Assembly (NCBI GenBank): GCA_947476925.1
Contig: CANJSF010000017.1
Span: 1 to 64,000, forward strand
Source: Rhodospirillaceae bacterium
GTDB lineage: Bacteria > Pseudomonadota > Alphaproteobacteria > Rhodospirillales > Rhodospirillaceae
Direction of reading: 5' to 3'
Length of the DNA: 64,000 nucleotides
The position numbers and the translations under genes were made by a program. The notes below the pieces were generated by a model. That model had not been told where the DNA came from. It worked only from the letters and a program-made list of their open reading frames with translations, and searched no databases. This document shows positions 25,820-35,207 of the stretch, piece by piece. Positions within the stretch are counted from its first letter, which is position 1, and the number at the start of each line of letters is the position of its first letter.

Positions 25820-26942
25820 TCAAACCTTTCCAATTCGCGCCACGCGGTTACCCGGATAACGCTCCACAGTTCCTTCAAGTTCCATCTCAAGTATGAGGGT
25901 GGTTAATGAAGGCGCGGACACTTGGCATTGGCGCACCAGTTCGTCAACCGCGACTGGTGTGGGACCAAGCGCCTGAAGGATCTGATTTTTAAGGGTGTCC
26001 GCATCAATATATTCATATATTTCAGTATATTGTGACTCTGAGTTGTCGATTGACTTTAATATTGAATCTTTTTTCTCTGGCCGTCCCAGAACCTCCAGAA
26101 CGTCCTCAACCGAGCGTACCAAAACTGCTCCGTCGCGAATCAGGCTATTGGGACCTTCCGACCGGGGATCGAGCGGCGAGCCCGGTACGGCCAAGACCTC
26201 TCGGCCTTGGTCGAGGGCCTGCCGTGCGGTTATCAACGATCCCGATTTCAGAGTGGCTTCGACGATAATCACCCCTTTGCTGAGGCCGGAAATGATTCGG
26301 TTGCGGCGGGGGAAATGCCCCGCTTGGGGGCTCGGTGCCGGGCTTGAGTTCCGAAACCACGGCGCCTGACTTGATGATTTTCTGATAGATCGCACGGTGT
26401 TCGGGCGGGTAAACCACATCAACACCTGAGGCCAACACCGCGACGGTGGTGCCTTGGGCCAAAGCACCTTCGTGGGCCGCACCGTCAATACCGCGCGCCA
26501 AACCCGAAACCACCGCGTAACCGGCGTCGGCCAGATCGTGGCTGAGTTTCTTGGCGAACTTCTTACCGTTGAGGCTGGCGTTGCGCGCGCCGACAACCCC
26601 AACGCAAGGGCGATGAAGCACGCCGGCATCGCCTATTACCCATAGCACCGGTGGGGCATCGTCGACTTGCCGCAATTGAGAGGGGTAGGTGGCTTCGCAC
26701 GACGGGATCGGCGTTATGCCGTCACGCGATGCGATCAGCAATTCGCGCTCAATCTGGTCAGCCGACGGCACTGTGTAAGTTTTACTTGAACTGGCCAAAG
26801 CCGAGAGCGCGCCTTGGGCCGAGCCATGCTTATTGAGAAGTTGCTTGAAGCTGATGGGTCCAATGCCATCGGTGCCGATCAGGCGCAGCCAGTCGATCAA
26901 TTCATCGCGGCTCAGGGTTTTCTGCGGAGCGTCCGTACTCAA
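25820..26942 (-). pseudogene. dprA: dprA, interrupted by a one-base frameshift
   Basis: DprA/Smf loads RecA on incoming single-stranded DNA in natural transformation. The first reading (from TTG 26942) gives the helical N-terminal domain and the Rossmann-like start (GVVGARNASLNGKKFA, SGLARGIDGAAHEGAL, VLASGVDVVYPPEHR). It then loses homology after KPGTEP. The second reading resumes with QAGHFPRRNRIISGLSKGVI, continues through EATLKSGSLITARQALDQGR and EVLAVPGSPLDPRSEGPN, and ends in the DprA winged helix (IGKV). One extra G in the five-G run at 26326-26330 explains the shift. Removing it gives one reading frame of about 373 residues, a normal length. It may be a real mutation, slippage-prone phase variation or a sequencing error. 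The TTG overlaps the plsY stop. Confidence 0.9.
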
Positions 26943-27562
26943 GCAGACTTCGTCCCGCCAATTTTGGGTTCGGTGCCTTTAATCAGGCGCACGATGTTGG
27001 CGTGGTGGCGGGCCCAGCCCATAATGGCCAGTATTAGAAACGCCACCGCCGCATTTGGATAGCCGAGTATGTATGCGGCGATGGGCGACACGGCAAAAGC
27101 GGTGAGCCCGGAAAGCGACGAAATCCGAAAGATCGCCGCCATCGCCAGCCATGTGGCGCACGCCATGCCACCGGCCACCGGCACGGCGACCAGCATGAAG
27201 CCGAAGGTGGTGGCCACGCCTTTACCGCCTTTGAACTTAAGCCACACCGGGAAGTTATGGCCGATGACGGCACTAACGCCTGCGATCAGCGCCAGGATCT
27301 CTGTGGCTGCGCCCTCGGCAATTAGGCGCACGACCACCACGGCAATCGCTCCTTTGCCGCCATCGAGCAGCATGGTCGCCAGCGCTAAGTCTTTGCGCCC
27401 GGTTCGTAGAACATTGGTGGCGCCAATGCTGCCCGAGCCGATGGCCCGAATATCGCCCAGCCCGGCCATGCGGGTGAGGACCAAACCGAACGGAATCGAG
27501 CCAAAGGCATAACCCACCAAGGCAGCTAGCAGGGCGGCTGCGAGCGAAATATCACTGGGCAT
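26939..27562 (-). CDS. plsY: Glycerol-3-phosphate acyltransferase PlsY
   Basis: 207-residue inner-membrane enzyme that acylates glycerol-3-phosphate from acyl-phosphate, the first step of phospholipid synthesis. The family signatures are GSIPFGLVLTRMAGLGDIR, GSGSIGATNVLRTG, DGGKGAIAV and FKGGKGVATTFG. At least five hydrophobic helices are visible. It overlaps pyrC by 11 bases and dprA by 4, so these genes are translationally coupled. Confidence 0.95.
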   Translation of the reverse strand: MPSDISLAAALLAALVGYAFGSIPFGLVLTRMAGLGDIRAIGSGSIGATNVLRTGRKDLALATMLLDGGKGAIAVVVVRLIAEGAATEILALIAGVSAVIGHNFPVWLKFKGGKGVATTFGFMLVAVPVAGGMACATWLAMAAIFRISSLSGLTAFAVSPIAAYILGYPNAAVAFLILAIMGWARHHANIVRLIKGTEPKIGGTKSA

Positions 27563-28853
27563 TGAACACGCTGCGTCCGTCGATCACGGTGCGCAAAACT
27601 TTGCCTTGCACGGGCTGGCCGTCGAACGGCGAGTTTTTGGATTTCGACCGAAACTCGTCGGCCACAACTTTCCAGCCGCGGTCGGCGTCGAAAATGACCA
27701 GGTCAGCTTTTTTACCTTTGGCTAAACGCCCGGCATCAAGGCCCAGCAACGTGGCAGGTTCAATGGTCAGGCGGCGGAGCACGTCGATGAGCTGCATATC
27801 AGCGCTGTGGTGCAGGCCAATCGACACAGCCAGCAGGGTTTCAAGCCCGCTGCCGCCAAAGGCAGCCTGGGCAAAGGGCAGGCGTTTGGAGTCCTGGTCG
27901 TGCGGTGCATGGTCAGACGCGATGCAATCGATGATCCCAGAGCGCAAGCCTTCAACAATGGCTTCGCGGTCTTCCTCGGTGCGCAAGGGCGGCGAGAGTT
28001 TGGCAAAGGTGCGGTAATCGCCCACGGCCATTTCATTCAGCGCAAAGTAGAAGGGCGCCGTGTCGCAGGTGACGTTCAGGCCACGAGCTTTTGCCCGTGC
28101 GATAATCTCGACGCTCTCGGCCGTTGAAATGTGGGCGGCGTGGTAACGCGCCCCGGTCATGGCTACCAAGCGCAAATCGCGTTCCAGCATGATGATCTCG
28201 GCCTCGCGCGGTATTCCGCTCAGTCCCATGCGGGTGGAGATCTCCCCGGTATTCATTACCCCATTGGCCAGCGAGGGTTCTTCGGGGTGCTGAATGACGA
28301 GAAAGTTGAAGGTGGCCGCATATGCCAACGCGCGGCGCAGCACTTGGGCATCGGCTATCGCTTTTGTCGCGTCCGTAAAGCCCAGCGCACCCGCTTCGGC
28401 CAGCAGGCCCATCTCGGCCAGTTCTTTGCCTTGCAGGCCCTTGGTGGCAGCGCCGTAAACATAAACCTTCGTCAGTGCTTGCTTGCGGGCGCGGCGGGCG
28501 ACGTATTCAACCGTGGCTTCGTCGTCGATAATGGGGTTGGTGTTGGGCAGGCCGACCATGGTGGTGACCCCGCCGGCCACAGCAGCTTCGCACCCGCTTT
28601 TCAGGCTCTCTTTGTGCTCCTCGCCCGGCTCGCGTAATTGAACGCGCATGTCGACCAAGCCCGGCGCCAAAATCTGCCCGCCGCAGTCGATGACCTGAAC
28701 ATCCGTCGGCGCACGACCTTCAAACAATTTGCGCCCCACATCGGCGATTTCCTCGCCGATCGTGAGCAGTTCGCCAGGCCCATCAAATCCGGTGGCCGGG
28801 TCGATGATGCGGGCGTTGACGTAGGCGACTTTGCCGGGTGTGGCCACGCTCAT
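27552..28853 (-). CDS. pyrC: Dihydroorotase-like protein PyrC, HxH motif lost
   Basis: 433-residue class I dihydroorotase-fold protein directly after pyrB (ATGA overlap, GGAGG before the ATG). The family framework is clear: [43 protein letters not shown] and [10 protein letters not shown]. However, the HxH zinc motif expected after DM reads R70-V-Q72. Later ligands (His in IQHPEE, His in AAHIST, Asp in ASDHAPH) are kept. In Pseudomonas an inactive PyrC' without this motif is a structural partner of aspartate transcarbamoylase. This protein may have the same role, or it may be an alphaproteobacterial form using other residues. A second active dihydroorotase would then be needed elsewhere. Confidence 0.88.
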   Translation of the reverse strand: MSVATPGKVAYVNARIIDPATGFDGPGELLTIGEEIADVGRKLFEGRAPTDVQVIDCGGQILAPGLVDMRVQLREPGEEHKESLKSGCEAAVAGGVTTMVGLPNTNPIIDDEATVEYVARRARKQALTKVYVYGAATKGLQGKELAEMGLLAEAGALGFTDATKAIADAQVLRRALAYAATFNFLVIQHPEEPSLANGVMNTGEISTRMGLSGIPREAEIIMLERDLRLVAMTGARYHAAHISTAESVEIIARAKARGLNVTCDTAPFYFALNEMAVGDYRTFAKLSPPLRTEEDREAIVEGLRSGIIDCIASDHAPHDQDSKRLPFAQAAFGGSGLETLLAVSIGLHHSADMQLIDVLRRLTIEPATLLGLDAGRLAKGKKADLVIFDADRGWKVVADEFRSKSKNSPFDGQPVQGKVLRTVIDGRSVFNAQ

Positions 28854-29812
28854 GTGGCACCTCCGGTTTGGGCATGTAACGCATTGTTCTGAGAGAGAAT
28901 TTCAAGAACGGCCATGCGCACGGCCACGCCGAGTTCGACTTGTTCGCGGATAGCGCTGCGCTCGAAGTCATCGGCCACGTCGCTGTCAATCTCGGTGCCC
29001 CGATTCATGGGGCCCGGATGCATAATCAGTGCGTCTGGCTTGGCTTGCGACAGCTTGGCGCGGTCGAGGCCAAAGAAGCGGAAATACTCGCGCACCGAGG
29101 GGATAAAACTGCCCTTCATGCGTTCGTGCTGCACCCGCAGCATCATCACGATATCGGCGTCTTTCAGGCCCTTGGACATGTCGGTGAACACTTCGACGCC
29201 CAGCCGATCGATGCCCGAGGGAATGAGTGTGCGCGGGGCAATGATGCGCACCCGCGCGCCCATGGTCAGCAGCAAATAGAAGTTCGAGCGCGCCACCCGG
29301 CTGTGCAGCACATCGCCACAGATGGCCACCACCAACCCATTCAGCTTGCCCTTGCGCCGCCGAATGGTGAGCGCATCCAATAGGGCTTGCGTAGGGTGCT
29401 CGTGGCTGCCGTCACCACCGTTCACCACACCGCAGTTGACCTTATCGGCCAGCAGCTTCACGGCCCCTGAGTCGGAATGGCGTACGGCCAGAACGTCGGG
29501 GTGCATGGCATTCAGCGTTACGGCGGTGTCGATCAGCGTTTCGCCCTTGGTCACCGAGCTGGTCTCGACCTGCATGTTGATCACATGGGCCCCTAACCGC
29601 AGGCCCGCCAGTTCGAAGGATGTGCGGGTGCGGGTGGAGTTCTCGAAAAACAAGTTGATGACCGTGCGGCCCTTCAAGGCCTCGGTGGTTTTGTGTTCAC
29701 CCCGATTGAGCGCGATGTAGCGCTCGGAACAATCCAGCAGATGATTGATTTCGATAGGAGTGAGGCCTTCAATGCCCAAGAGATGACGGTGGGGGAAGAC
29801 CGGGTCACGCAT
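28850..29812 (-). CDS. pyrB: Aspartate carbamoyltransferase catalytic subunit
   Basis: 320-residue ATCase catalytic chain joining carbamoyl phosphate and aspartate in pyrimidine synthesis. The carbamoyl-phosphate site is [11 protein letters not shown] (S59-T-R-T-R63), with HPTQALLD downstream and [11 protein letters not shown] near the end. No regulatory pyrI gene is next to it. The following dihydroorotase-like protein overlaps its stop and may be its structural partner. It heads the minus-strand run pyrB to rpmG. Confidence 0.96.
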   Translation of the reverse strand: MRDPVFPHRHLLGIEGLTPIEINHLLDCSERYIALNRGEHKTTEALKGRTVINLFFENSTRTRTSFELAGLRLGAHVINMQVETSSVTKGETLIDTAVTLNAMHPDVLAVRHSDSGAVKLLADKVNCGVVNGGDGSHEHPTQALLDALTIRRRKGKLNGLVVAICGDVLHSRVARSNFYLLLTMGARVRIIAPRTLIPSGIDRLGVEVFTDMSKGLKDADIVMMLRVQHERMKGSFIPSVREYFRFFGLDRAKLSQAKPDALIMHPGPMNRGTEIDSDVADDFERSAIREQVELGVAVRMAVLEILSQNNALHAQTGGAT

Positions 29813-29985
29813 AAAGCGGGACCATAGGCACCGTGTGGGGTGTGGTCAAGCCGGTATGGTTCGACCCGCGCGGCCTGATAAATTGATATTTACAGGCTAT
29901 ACCGGCCGCCCGTTGGACAAAAATGTGAGTTTCGTGGAGGGCCGGGATTGTGGGAGTTTGACCGCCCTGCGTGATTGCGCCACCC

Positions 29986-30018
29986 CCAAAACAAAAGGCC
30001 CCGCATTTCTGCGGGGCC
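29986..30018 (-). terminator. Rho-independent terminator of the sorted protein gene
   Basis: GGCCCCGCA/TGCGGGGCC (30018-30010 with 30005-29997, 4-base loop) is followed on the minus strand by TTTTGTTTTGG. It lies 31 bases after the stop of the gene ending at 30049. Confidence 0.88.
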
Positions 30019-30048
30019 TTGAAGCTGTATCGAGATATCTGAGTTAGG

Positions 30049-30846
30049 TTAGGCGGCGACGCGATTGCGGCGGAAACCGCCGATGCCGAGCAAGCCTAAG
30101 CCCAACAGCGCCATCGCGCCTGGCGTGGGCACGCTGCCGAACGCAAAGTTATCGACTTCAAGTGCGCGTTGGTCGCTGTAGAACGTGATAGAATTGATGG
30201 TCGCGCCGCGCGAAAAGAAATCGACGAACACGTTGCTGTTGGTCGTGAATTGTCCGCCAGAGGCAACGGCCGAAAGTGCCGACGCAATCATCGTGCCGTT
30301 GAAGTTGACGACCGATGAGTCTGAGAGCGTAAAGTTAATGTGGTTGTAGGTATCGACCGAGCCGAAATACATGCCGAAATAGTTCGCCTGAGTTGTCAGG
30401 CCGGTCAAATTCAGCGTCAGGCGGTTGCCGAGGTTTTGGGTAATCCCAGGGATCACCAGATAAGGCGTGCTGTCGGCCCAGGGGTCGCCGCTTTGGCCGC
30501 TCAAACGGCCGCGCACGATGTCGCCGGCGCTCATGGCCGAATGCGAGAAGCTAATGCTGCCAAAACCGCCACCCAAATTGTAGGCCGACGTGGGGATGGC
30601 ACCGTAGTTGACAAAGTTGGCATCGGGGCCTGCACCGGGGCAAGGCGTGTAGGCCGTCGACCCGTTAATGCCGTCGAAATTGAATTCTTTCACCGTGCTG
30701 CTCAGCAACGTGCTGTGGCTGCCCGTTCCGCAATTTACCCCGCCATTCAGGTTCCCCAACTGACCACCGATTGTAATGGTTCCGGCGTTGGCGACACCCG
30801 AAACCAGGGCGGCTAGGGCGACAAAAAGCACTGAGGTACGGGTCAT
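30049..30846 (-). CDS. Secreted protein with PEP-CTERM-like sorting tail
   Basis: 265-residue exported protein. A signal peptide (about 1-21, VLFVALAALVSGVANA) is followed by a Gly/Ser/Asn/Thr-rich beta-type body with two Cys near 39 and 69. The C terminus is a tripartite sorting signal: VPTPG, a hydrophobic helix rich in GLGLLGIGG, then basic RRNR. This is the layout of PEP-CTERM/VPxPA-type exosortase substrates, here with Thr-Pro in the motif. No exosortase gene is in the window. It is probably a surface or biofilm-matrix protein. It is transcribed alone, with a strong terminator after it. Confidence 0.8.
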   Translation of the reverse strand: MTRTSVLFVALAALVSGVANAGTITIGGQLGNLNGGVNCGTGSHSTLLSSTVKEFNFDGINGSTAYTPCPGAGPDANFVNYGAIPTSAYNLGGGFGSISFSHSAMSAGDIVRGRLSGQSGDPWADSTPYLVIPGITQNLGNRLTLNLTGLTTQANYFGMYFGSVDTYNHINFTLSDSSVVNFNGTMIASALSAVASGGQFTTNSNVFVDFFSRGATINSITFYSDQRALEVDNFAFGSVPTPGAMALLGLGLLGIGGFRRNRVAA

Positions 30847-31121
30847 ATTGGCTTTCTAAACAACAACTCGATGAACGATACGCGTAAAAGTAGTAATTCT
30901 TATGGCAACCCTTTCATGAATGCAATCCAAGAAGCGAGCAGTTTTACTGCTCAAAGGTATGGGGAGCCCCCGGTGATCAGGTCATGCAATCAAAGATAAA
31001 AGCATGACAAGCCATTGAAAAATATAATATTATGTCGGGTGAAGGTCGTAGGGGCAGGCTTGATGCCATAAAAAATATATGGTTTTTCGAGCGCCCCCGC
31101 AGTCAGGGGCGGCTACCAGCT

Positions 31122-31949
31122 CTACGCGATTTTAGCTTCGACGCTGCGGGCGGCGTCTTTGAAGATCGGCACGAATTTCTCTTCTAGCTGCTTTTTAGTC
31201 AGCACCGAGGAGAAGAAGCGCATGGTCAGGCAGCCAGCCACTTTATTCGTGTGCATGATGGGAATGGCGATGGCGGCGGTTCGCTTAAGGCCGGTGCTGT
31301 GCGAGTAGGCCGAGAAAAAGGAATAGCCCTTTTCAATAATCGAGGGCATGGCGGCACGGAATGCAGCGAGCTGCGCGCTGGTGCCGCGGAGTTTTTTGTA
31401 AGGGTCGGCCATGCTTGAGGCGATCAGGTTCTCCCGCACATCGGGCGTGCTAAACGCGAGATAGGCATAGCCTGCCGCTGTGGCCAGCAGGGGCGACAAC
31501 ATGCCGGTATTAAACCGCGTCTCGATCATGGGGCTTTCAAAATCGCTGGAGAGACGCATCACCATCGTTGTATCGCGCGGGATAATGAGGCTGACGGGCC
31601 ACACCACATCGCTGGCCAGGGTGGTGATCAGTGATTTGCCGTACTCGTTCACCCAGGCCTGGCCGTCGATACCCTTACTGAGATCAAGGACACGGCTGGT
31701 GAGGAAAAACGCGCCGTGATTATTGCCGCGTTCGACATAACCGAGTTTCATCAGGGTCGAGATAATGCGGTAGGTCGTTGCCCGGGGCAGGTTGGTCATG
31801 GTGGCCAACTGCAATACGGTCGAGCCGTTCTTGGCATTCAGCGCGCTGAGGATTGCAAATGACCTGACGACAGAATTGACGGTATCGGGCCCGGCGTCGG
31901 GCTCGGACCTCGCCAATTTTTTTGCGCTTTTCGTGCCGCGCGCCTTCAC
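31122..31949 (-). CDS. IclR family transcriptional regulator
   Basis: 275-residue IclR-type regulator. The N-terminal winged helix-turn-helix (about 25-90) shows NGSTVLQLATMTNLPRATTYRIIS and LGYVERG. The C-terminal effector domain ends with PIMHTNKVAGCLTMRFF, typical of the family. It starts with GTG at 31949, preceded by GGAG. It is divergent from the Tat-exported SDR gene, so that gene is its likely target. The effector is unknown. Confidence 0.9.
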   Translation of the reverse strand: MKARGTKSAKKLARSEPDAGPDTVNSVVRSFAILSALNAKNGSTVLQLATMTNLPRATTYRIISTLMKLGYVERGNNHGAFFLTSRVLDLSKGIDGQAWVNEYGKSLITTLASDVVWPVSLIIPRDTTMVMRLSSDFESPMIETRFNTGMLSPLLATAAGYAYLAFSTPDVRENLIASSMADPYKKLRGTSAQLAAFRAAMPSIIEKGYSFFSAYSHSTGLKRTAAIAIPIMHTNKVAGCLTMRFFSSVLTKKQLEEKFVPIFKDAARSVEAKIA

Positions 31950-31982
31950 AGCTCCGCTCCGTCAGTTTTGAATATCTCCGCC

Positions 31983-32000
31983 ATGATCTTAGCTGATCAT
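31983..32000. promoter_or_regulatory. Candidate IclR operator
   Basis: ATGATC and GATCAT form a perfect 6-base inverted repeat around TTAGCT, in the gap between iclR-type (-) and SDR (+) genes, 34 bases before the regulator start. The position suits auto-regulation. Support is limited to symmetry and location. Confidence 0.3.
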
Positions 32001-32146
32001 CATTGCGATGGCTAACCCGTCACTTCGGAGGCGACCCCATAATTCGTTAAGCCGCAAGGCGGTCGGAAGGCACTGAACTGTGGGTTGGGCTCGCAAGCTC
32101 GCATATCCCAGTGTAATCTTGCCTCGCATCAATCGGGAGCCATTCC

Positions 32147-33214
32147 ATGAAAACATCCATTCGTCGTCGCCAGGTTTTAGCCGCCGGTTCGGCCTTGGCC
32201 GTCAGCGCTGCGGCCTCGGCGTTCGCTCAAGATCAAGGCAAGCCCGATGCCAAAGCCGACGCCTTACCAGTGCCGGGTGCGGTGCGCAGCTCCTTCGACA
32301 AAAAATCAACCGCCGAGCAAGTCACCAACGGCATTGATATGTCGGGCAAGACGGTGCTGATTACGGGGTGTAACTCAGGCCTGGGGCTTGAAAGCATGCG
32401 CGTGATGATGCTGCGCGGTGCCAATGTCATCGGCTTGGCGCGCAGTAAGGACAAGGCCGCTGAAGCCATCGCAGCTGTTGCGGCGATGCCGGGCGTCAAA
32501 GGCAAAGGCACACCTGTGGCGTGCGAGTTGTCCGACTTCGAGACCGTTGTGAAAGCCGCCGAGGCAGTTAAAGCGCTCAATACGCCTATTGATGTGATGA
32601 TGCTCAACGCCGGCATTATGGCCTTGCAGCAGCCGGAACAAGTCAACGGCATCGAGAAGCATTTCGTGGTCAATCACTTGGGCCACTTTGTCCTTGCCAA
32701 TAACCTGATCGACCAAGTGAAGGCCGCCCCGCAGGGCCGCGTAGTGACGGTCAGTTCGCGCGGTTATTTGTGGGCACCGGAAGCGGGGATCGAGTTCGAT
32801 AACCTCGATGGCAAGCGCGACTACACCCCTAATAAAATGTACGGCCAATCGAAATTGGCCAATGGCCTGTTCACCCAAGAACTTGCTCGCCGCCTGGCCG
32901 GCACCACGACGACAGCAAACTTCATTCACCCTGGCGTGATTAACACCAACTTGGGTCGCCACTTTCCGTTCTATGTGCGCATCGCCGCCGGGCTGATCGG
33001 CTGGACGTTCATGAAAACGGTCGAAGAGGGGGCCGCAACCCAAGTGTATGTCGCAGCAGCGCCTGCACTTGCGACGACCAGCGGCTTGTACTTCGAAGAC
33101 TGCAACCCGGTGATTCCGCAAACAGCGAACATGCAGAACATGGAGCTTGCAGCAAAACTGTGGGCGAAGTCGGAAGAACTGACGAAAAAATACCTGCCGG
33201 TCGCGCAGGCTTAA
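32147..33214 (+). CDS. Tat-exported short-chain dehydrogenase
   Basis: 355-residue SDR. The N terminus is a twin-arginine signal (SIRRRQVLAAGSALAVSAAASAFA), so the folded protein is probably exported. The Rossmann motif is TGCNSGLG and the catalytic residues are Ser in VTVSSRG, Y232 and K236 (YGQSK). MLNAGIM and VNHLGHF are typical of the retinol-dehydrogenase/WW-oxidoreductase type. A periplasmic SDR is unusual because NAD(P)H is cytoplasmic; the cofactor may stay tightly bound. The IclR regulator is divergent. The stop overlaps the convergent ABC-F stop by four bases. Confidence 0.87.
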   Translation: MKTSIRRRQVLAAGSALAVSAAASAFAQDQGKPDAKADALPVPGAVRSSFDKKSTAEQVTNGIDMSGKTVLITGCNSGLGLESMRVMMLRGANVIGLARSKDKAAEAIAAVAAMPGVKGKGTPVACELSDFETVVKAAEAVKALNTPIDVMMLNAGIMALQQPEQVNGIEKHFVVNHLGHFVLANNLIDQVKAAPQGRVVTVSSRGYLWAPEAGIEFDNLDGKRDYTPNKMYGQSKLANGLFTQELARRLAGTTTTANFIHPGVINTNLGRHFPFYVRIAAGLIGWTFMKTVEEGAATQVYVAAAPALATTSGLYFEDCNPVIPQTANMQNMELAAKLWAKSEELTKKYLPVAQA

Positions 33215-35019
33215 GCCCCAACCTGCTCGCGCAACAGTTCCAACTCCAGCCATTCTTCTTCGGCCTTGGCCAGTTTGGTCTTGGCTTTTTCCAGCGCGCT
33301 GGCCGTTTTGGCGAAGGCATCGGGGTCGGTCTTGAACAAATTTGGCGTTGCCATTTTGTCTTCAAGCTTGGCGATGTCGGCTTCCAAATTTTCCATACGG
33401 CCGGGCAAAGTTTCCAGCGCGTGCTTTTCTTTGAAGCTGAGTTTGCGTTTGGGCTGGGGTGCGGTGCTGGGCGTCGAGGGTGTTGATTCTGCGGCGGGTG
33501 TCTCACGCGCAACAGTCTTAGAAGCAATGCCGCTGCCGCGCTGAGCCACCATGTCGGAATATCCGCCCGCATAAACGGCCCATGCGCCCCGGCCTTCGCT
33601 GCACACAATGGACGTGGTCGTGCGGTCGAGGAAATCGCGGTCGTGGCTGACAATCAATACCGTGCCGGCGTAGTCGGCAATCATCTCTTGCAACAAATCC
33701 AGCGTTTCCAAATCTAAATCGTTGGTGGGTTCGTCGAGCACTAGGAAGTTCGATGGCTTGGCCAGGGCGCGCGCCAGCATCAATCGGCCACGCTCGCCGC
33801 CCGAAAGTTTATCGACGGTGGTCTTGGCTTGATCGGGTGTGAACAGAAAATCTTTCATGTAGCCAATGACGTGGCGCTTGGTGTCGCCCACTTGCACGAA
33901 GTCGGCGCGCTCACCGGCCAGCGCTTCTTTCAGCGTCCACGCCGGGTTCAGCAATTCGCGCTTTTGGTCCAGCGTCACCATTTGCAAGTTTTGCGCGACT
34001 TTAATTTTGCCGCTATCGGGCGCCAACGTACCGGTGAGTATATTCAGCAGCGTGGTTTTACCTGCACCATTGGGGCCGACCAAACCAATGCGATCACCGC
34101 GCGCGACTTTTATTGATAGGTTTTTGATCACGACGTTATCGCCGTAGACCTTGGAAATCTCTTCGGCGTTGCTCACTAACTTCGCCGATGTATCGGCCTC
34201 AGTGACCGTCATGTTCACTGTGCCCTGGTAACGGCGGGTGTCTTTGCGTTCTTGCCGCAGGCCTTGCAAATTGGCCATGCGTTTGACATTTCGTTTGCGA
34301 CGGCCCGACACGCCGTAACGCACCCAATCTTCCTCGCGCACAATCTGGCGGTCGAGTTTGTGGCGCGCGACTTCTTCCTCTTCTAAAAACGTATCGCGCC
34401 AGTCTTCAAATTCGGCGAAGCCTTTCTCTACCGCGCGCGTCGCTCCGCGATCTACCCACACCGTCGAGCGCGTGAGGTTGGACAAAAACCGCCGGTCGTG
34501 GCTGATGATCACAAGCGATGATCGCAAACCGCGAAGTTCTTGCTCGAGCCATTCGATGGCGGGCAAGTCCAAGTGGTTGGTGGGCTCGTCGAGCAACAAA
34601 ATATCGGGCGCGGGGGCTAGAACGCGGGCTAGGGCGGCACGGCGGTTTTCACCGCCTGATAAGTTGGCCGGGTTTTCCTCGCCGGTCATGCCCAGTTGGT
34701 CGAGCAAGTATGCCGCGCGGTAGGGCTCGTCGTGCTCGCCCAAACCGGCTTCCACATAGGCCAACGTGGTGGCAAAGCCCGACAGGTCGGGTTCCTGCGG
34801 CAAATAGCGGATCGACACGCCCTGGCGCACAATGCGCTCGGCGCTGTCGGCTTCCAGCAGCCCGGCGGCGATTTTCAATAACGTCGATTTGCCCGAGCCA
34901 TTGCGCCCCACCAGGCCAATGCGCGCGTTCTCGTGCACGGTCAGAGATGCGCCCTCCAGCAGCGGAGCGCCGCCGAAGGTGAGATGAACATCGCTGAGCT
35001 GAAAAAGGGGTGCGGCCAT
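33211..35019 (-). CDS. uup: ABC-F ATPase, Uup-like
   Basis: 602-residue ABC-F protein with two ATPase domains and no membrane part. The Walker A motifs are GRNGSGKST and GPNGAGKTT. The signatures are LSGGENRRAALAR and LSGGERGRLMLAR. The Walker B motifs are ILLLDEPTNHLDL and FLVLDEPTNDLDL. The linker between domains is charged, and a C-terminal Lys/Glu-rich coiled coil (about 520-600) is the Uup hallmark. ABC-F proteins act on ribosomes; Uup also limits precise excision of transposons. Naming it Uup rather than another ABC-F type rests on the coiled-coil tail. Confidence 0.9.
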   Translation of the reverse strand: MAAPLFQLSDVHLTFGGAPLLEGASLTVHENARIGLVGRNGSGKSTLLKIAAGLLEADSAERIVRQGVSIRYLPQEPDLSGFATTLAYVEAGLGEHDEPYRAAYLLDQLGMTGEENPANLSGGENRRAALARVLAPAPDILLLDEPTNHLDLPAIEWLEQELRGLRSSLVIISHDRRFLSNLTRSTVWVDRGATRAVEKGFAEFEDWRDTFLEEEEVARHKLDRQIVREEDWVRYGVSGRRKRNVKRMANLQGLRQERKDTRRYQGTVNMTVTEADTSAKLVSNAEEISKVYGDNVVIKNLSIKVARGDRIGLVGPNGAGKTTLLNILTGTLAPDSGKIKVAQNLQMVTLDQKRELLNPAWTLKEALAGERADFVQVGDTKRHVIGYMKDFLFTPDQAKTTVDKLSGGERGRLMLARALAKPSNFLVLDEPTNDLDLETLDLLQEMIADYAGTVLIVSHDRDFLDRTTTSIVCSEGRGAWAVYAGGYSDMVAQRGSGIASKTVARETPAAESTPSTPSTAPQPKRKLSFKEKHALETLPGRMENLEADIAKLEDKMATPNLFKTDPDAFAKTASALEKAKTKLAKAEEEWLELELLREQVGA

Positions 35020-35207
35020 AAGGCGCGGGTTGTGCAGGATTTGGCAGCCGGGCTCAAGGACAAACGCACGTTCGACTGGGCGGAAGGCCGGGTTGCGTCG
35101 AAATCTTTCGCACGGCTAGATTGGCATCTCGGCCGGTTCCAAAAACGCTGAACGGTTGCAACCCCAGTCCGGGGGCAGGCGTTCATCGGCTGGGGATGGC
35201 GTAAAGC

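Noticed and set aside
29835-30047. Plus-strand open frame of 70 codons between pyrB and the sorted protein gene
   Set aside because: It runs through the minus-strand terminator stem, has no ribosome site and no similarity to a known protein.
32375-33253. Minus-strand open frame of 292 codons
   Set aside because: Antisense to the Tat-exported SDR with complete catalytic motifs; the translated product has no recognisable domain.
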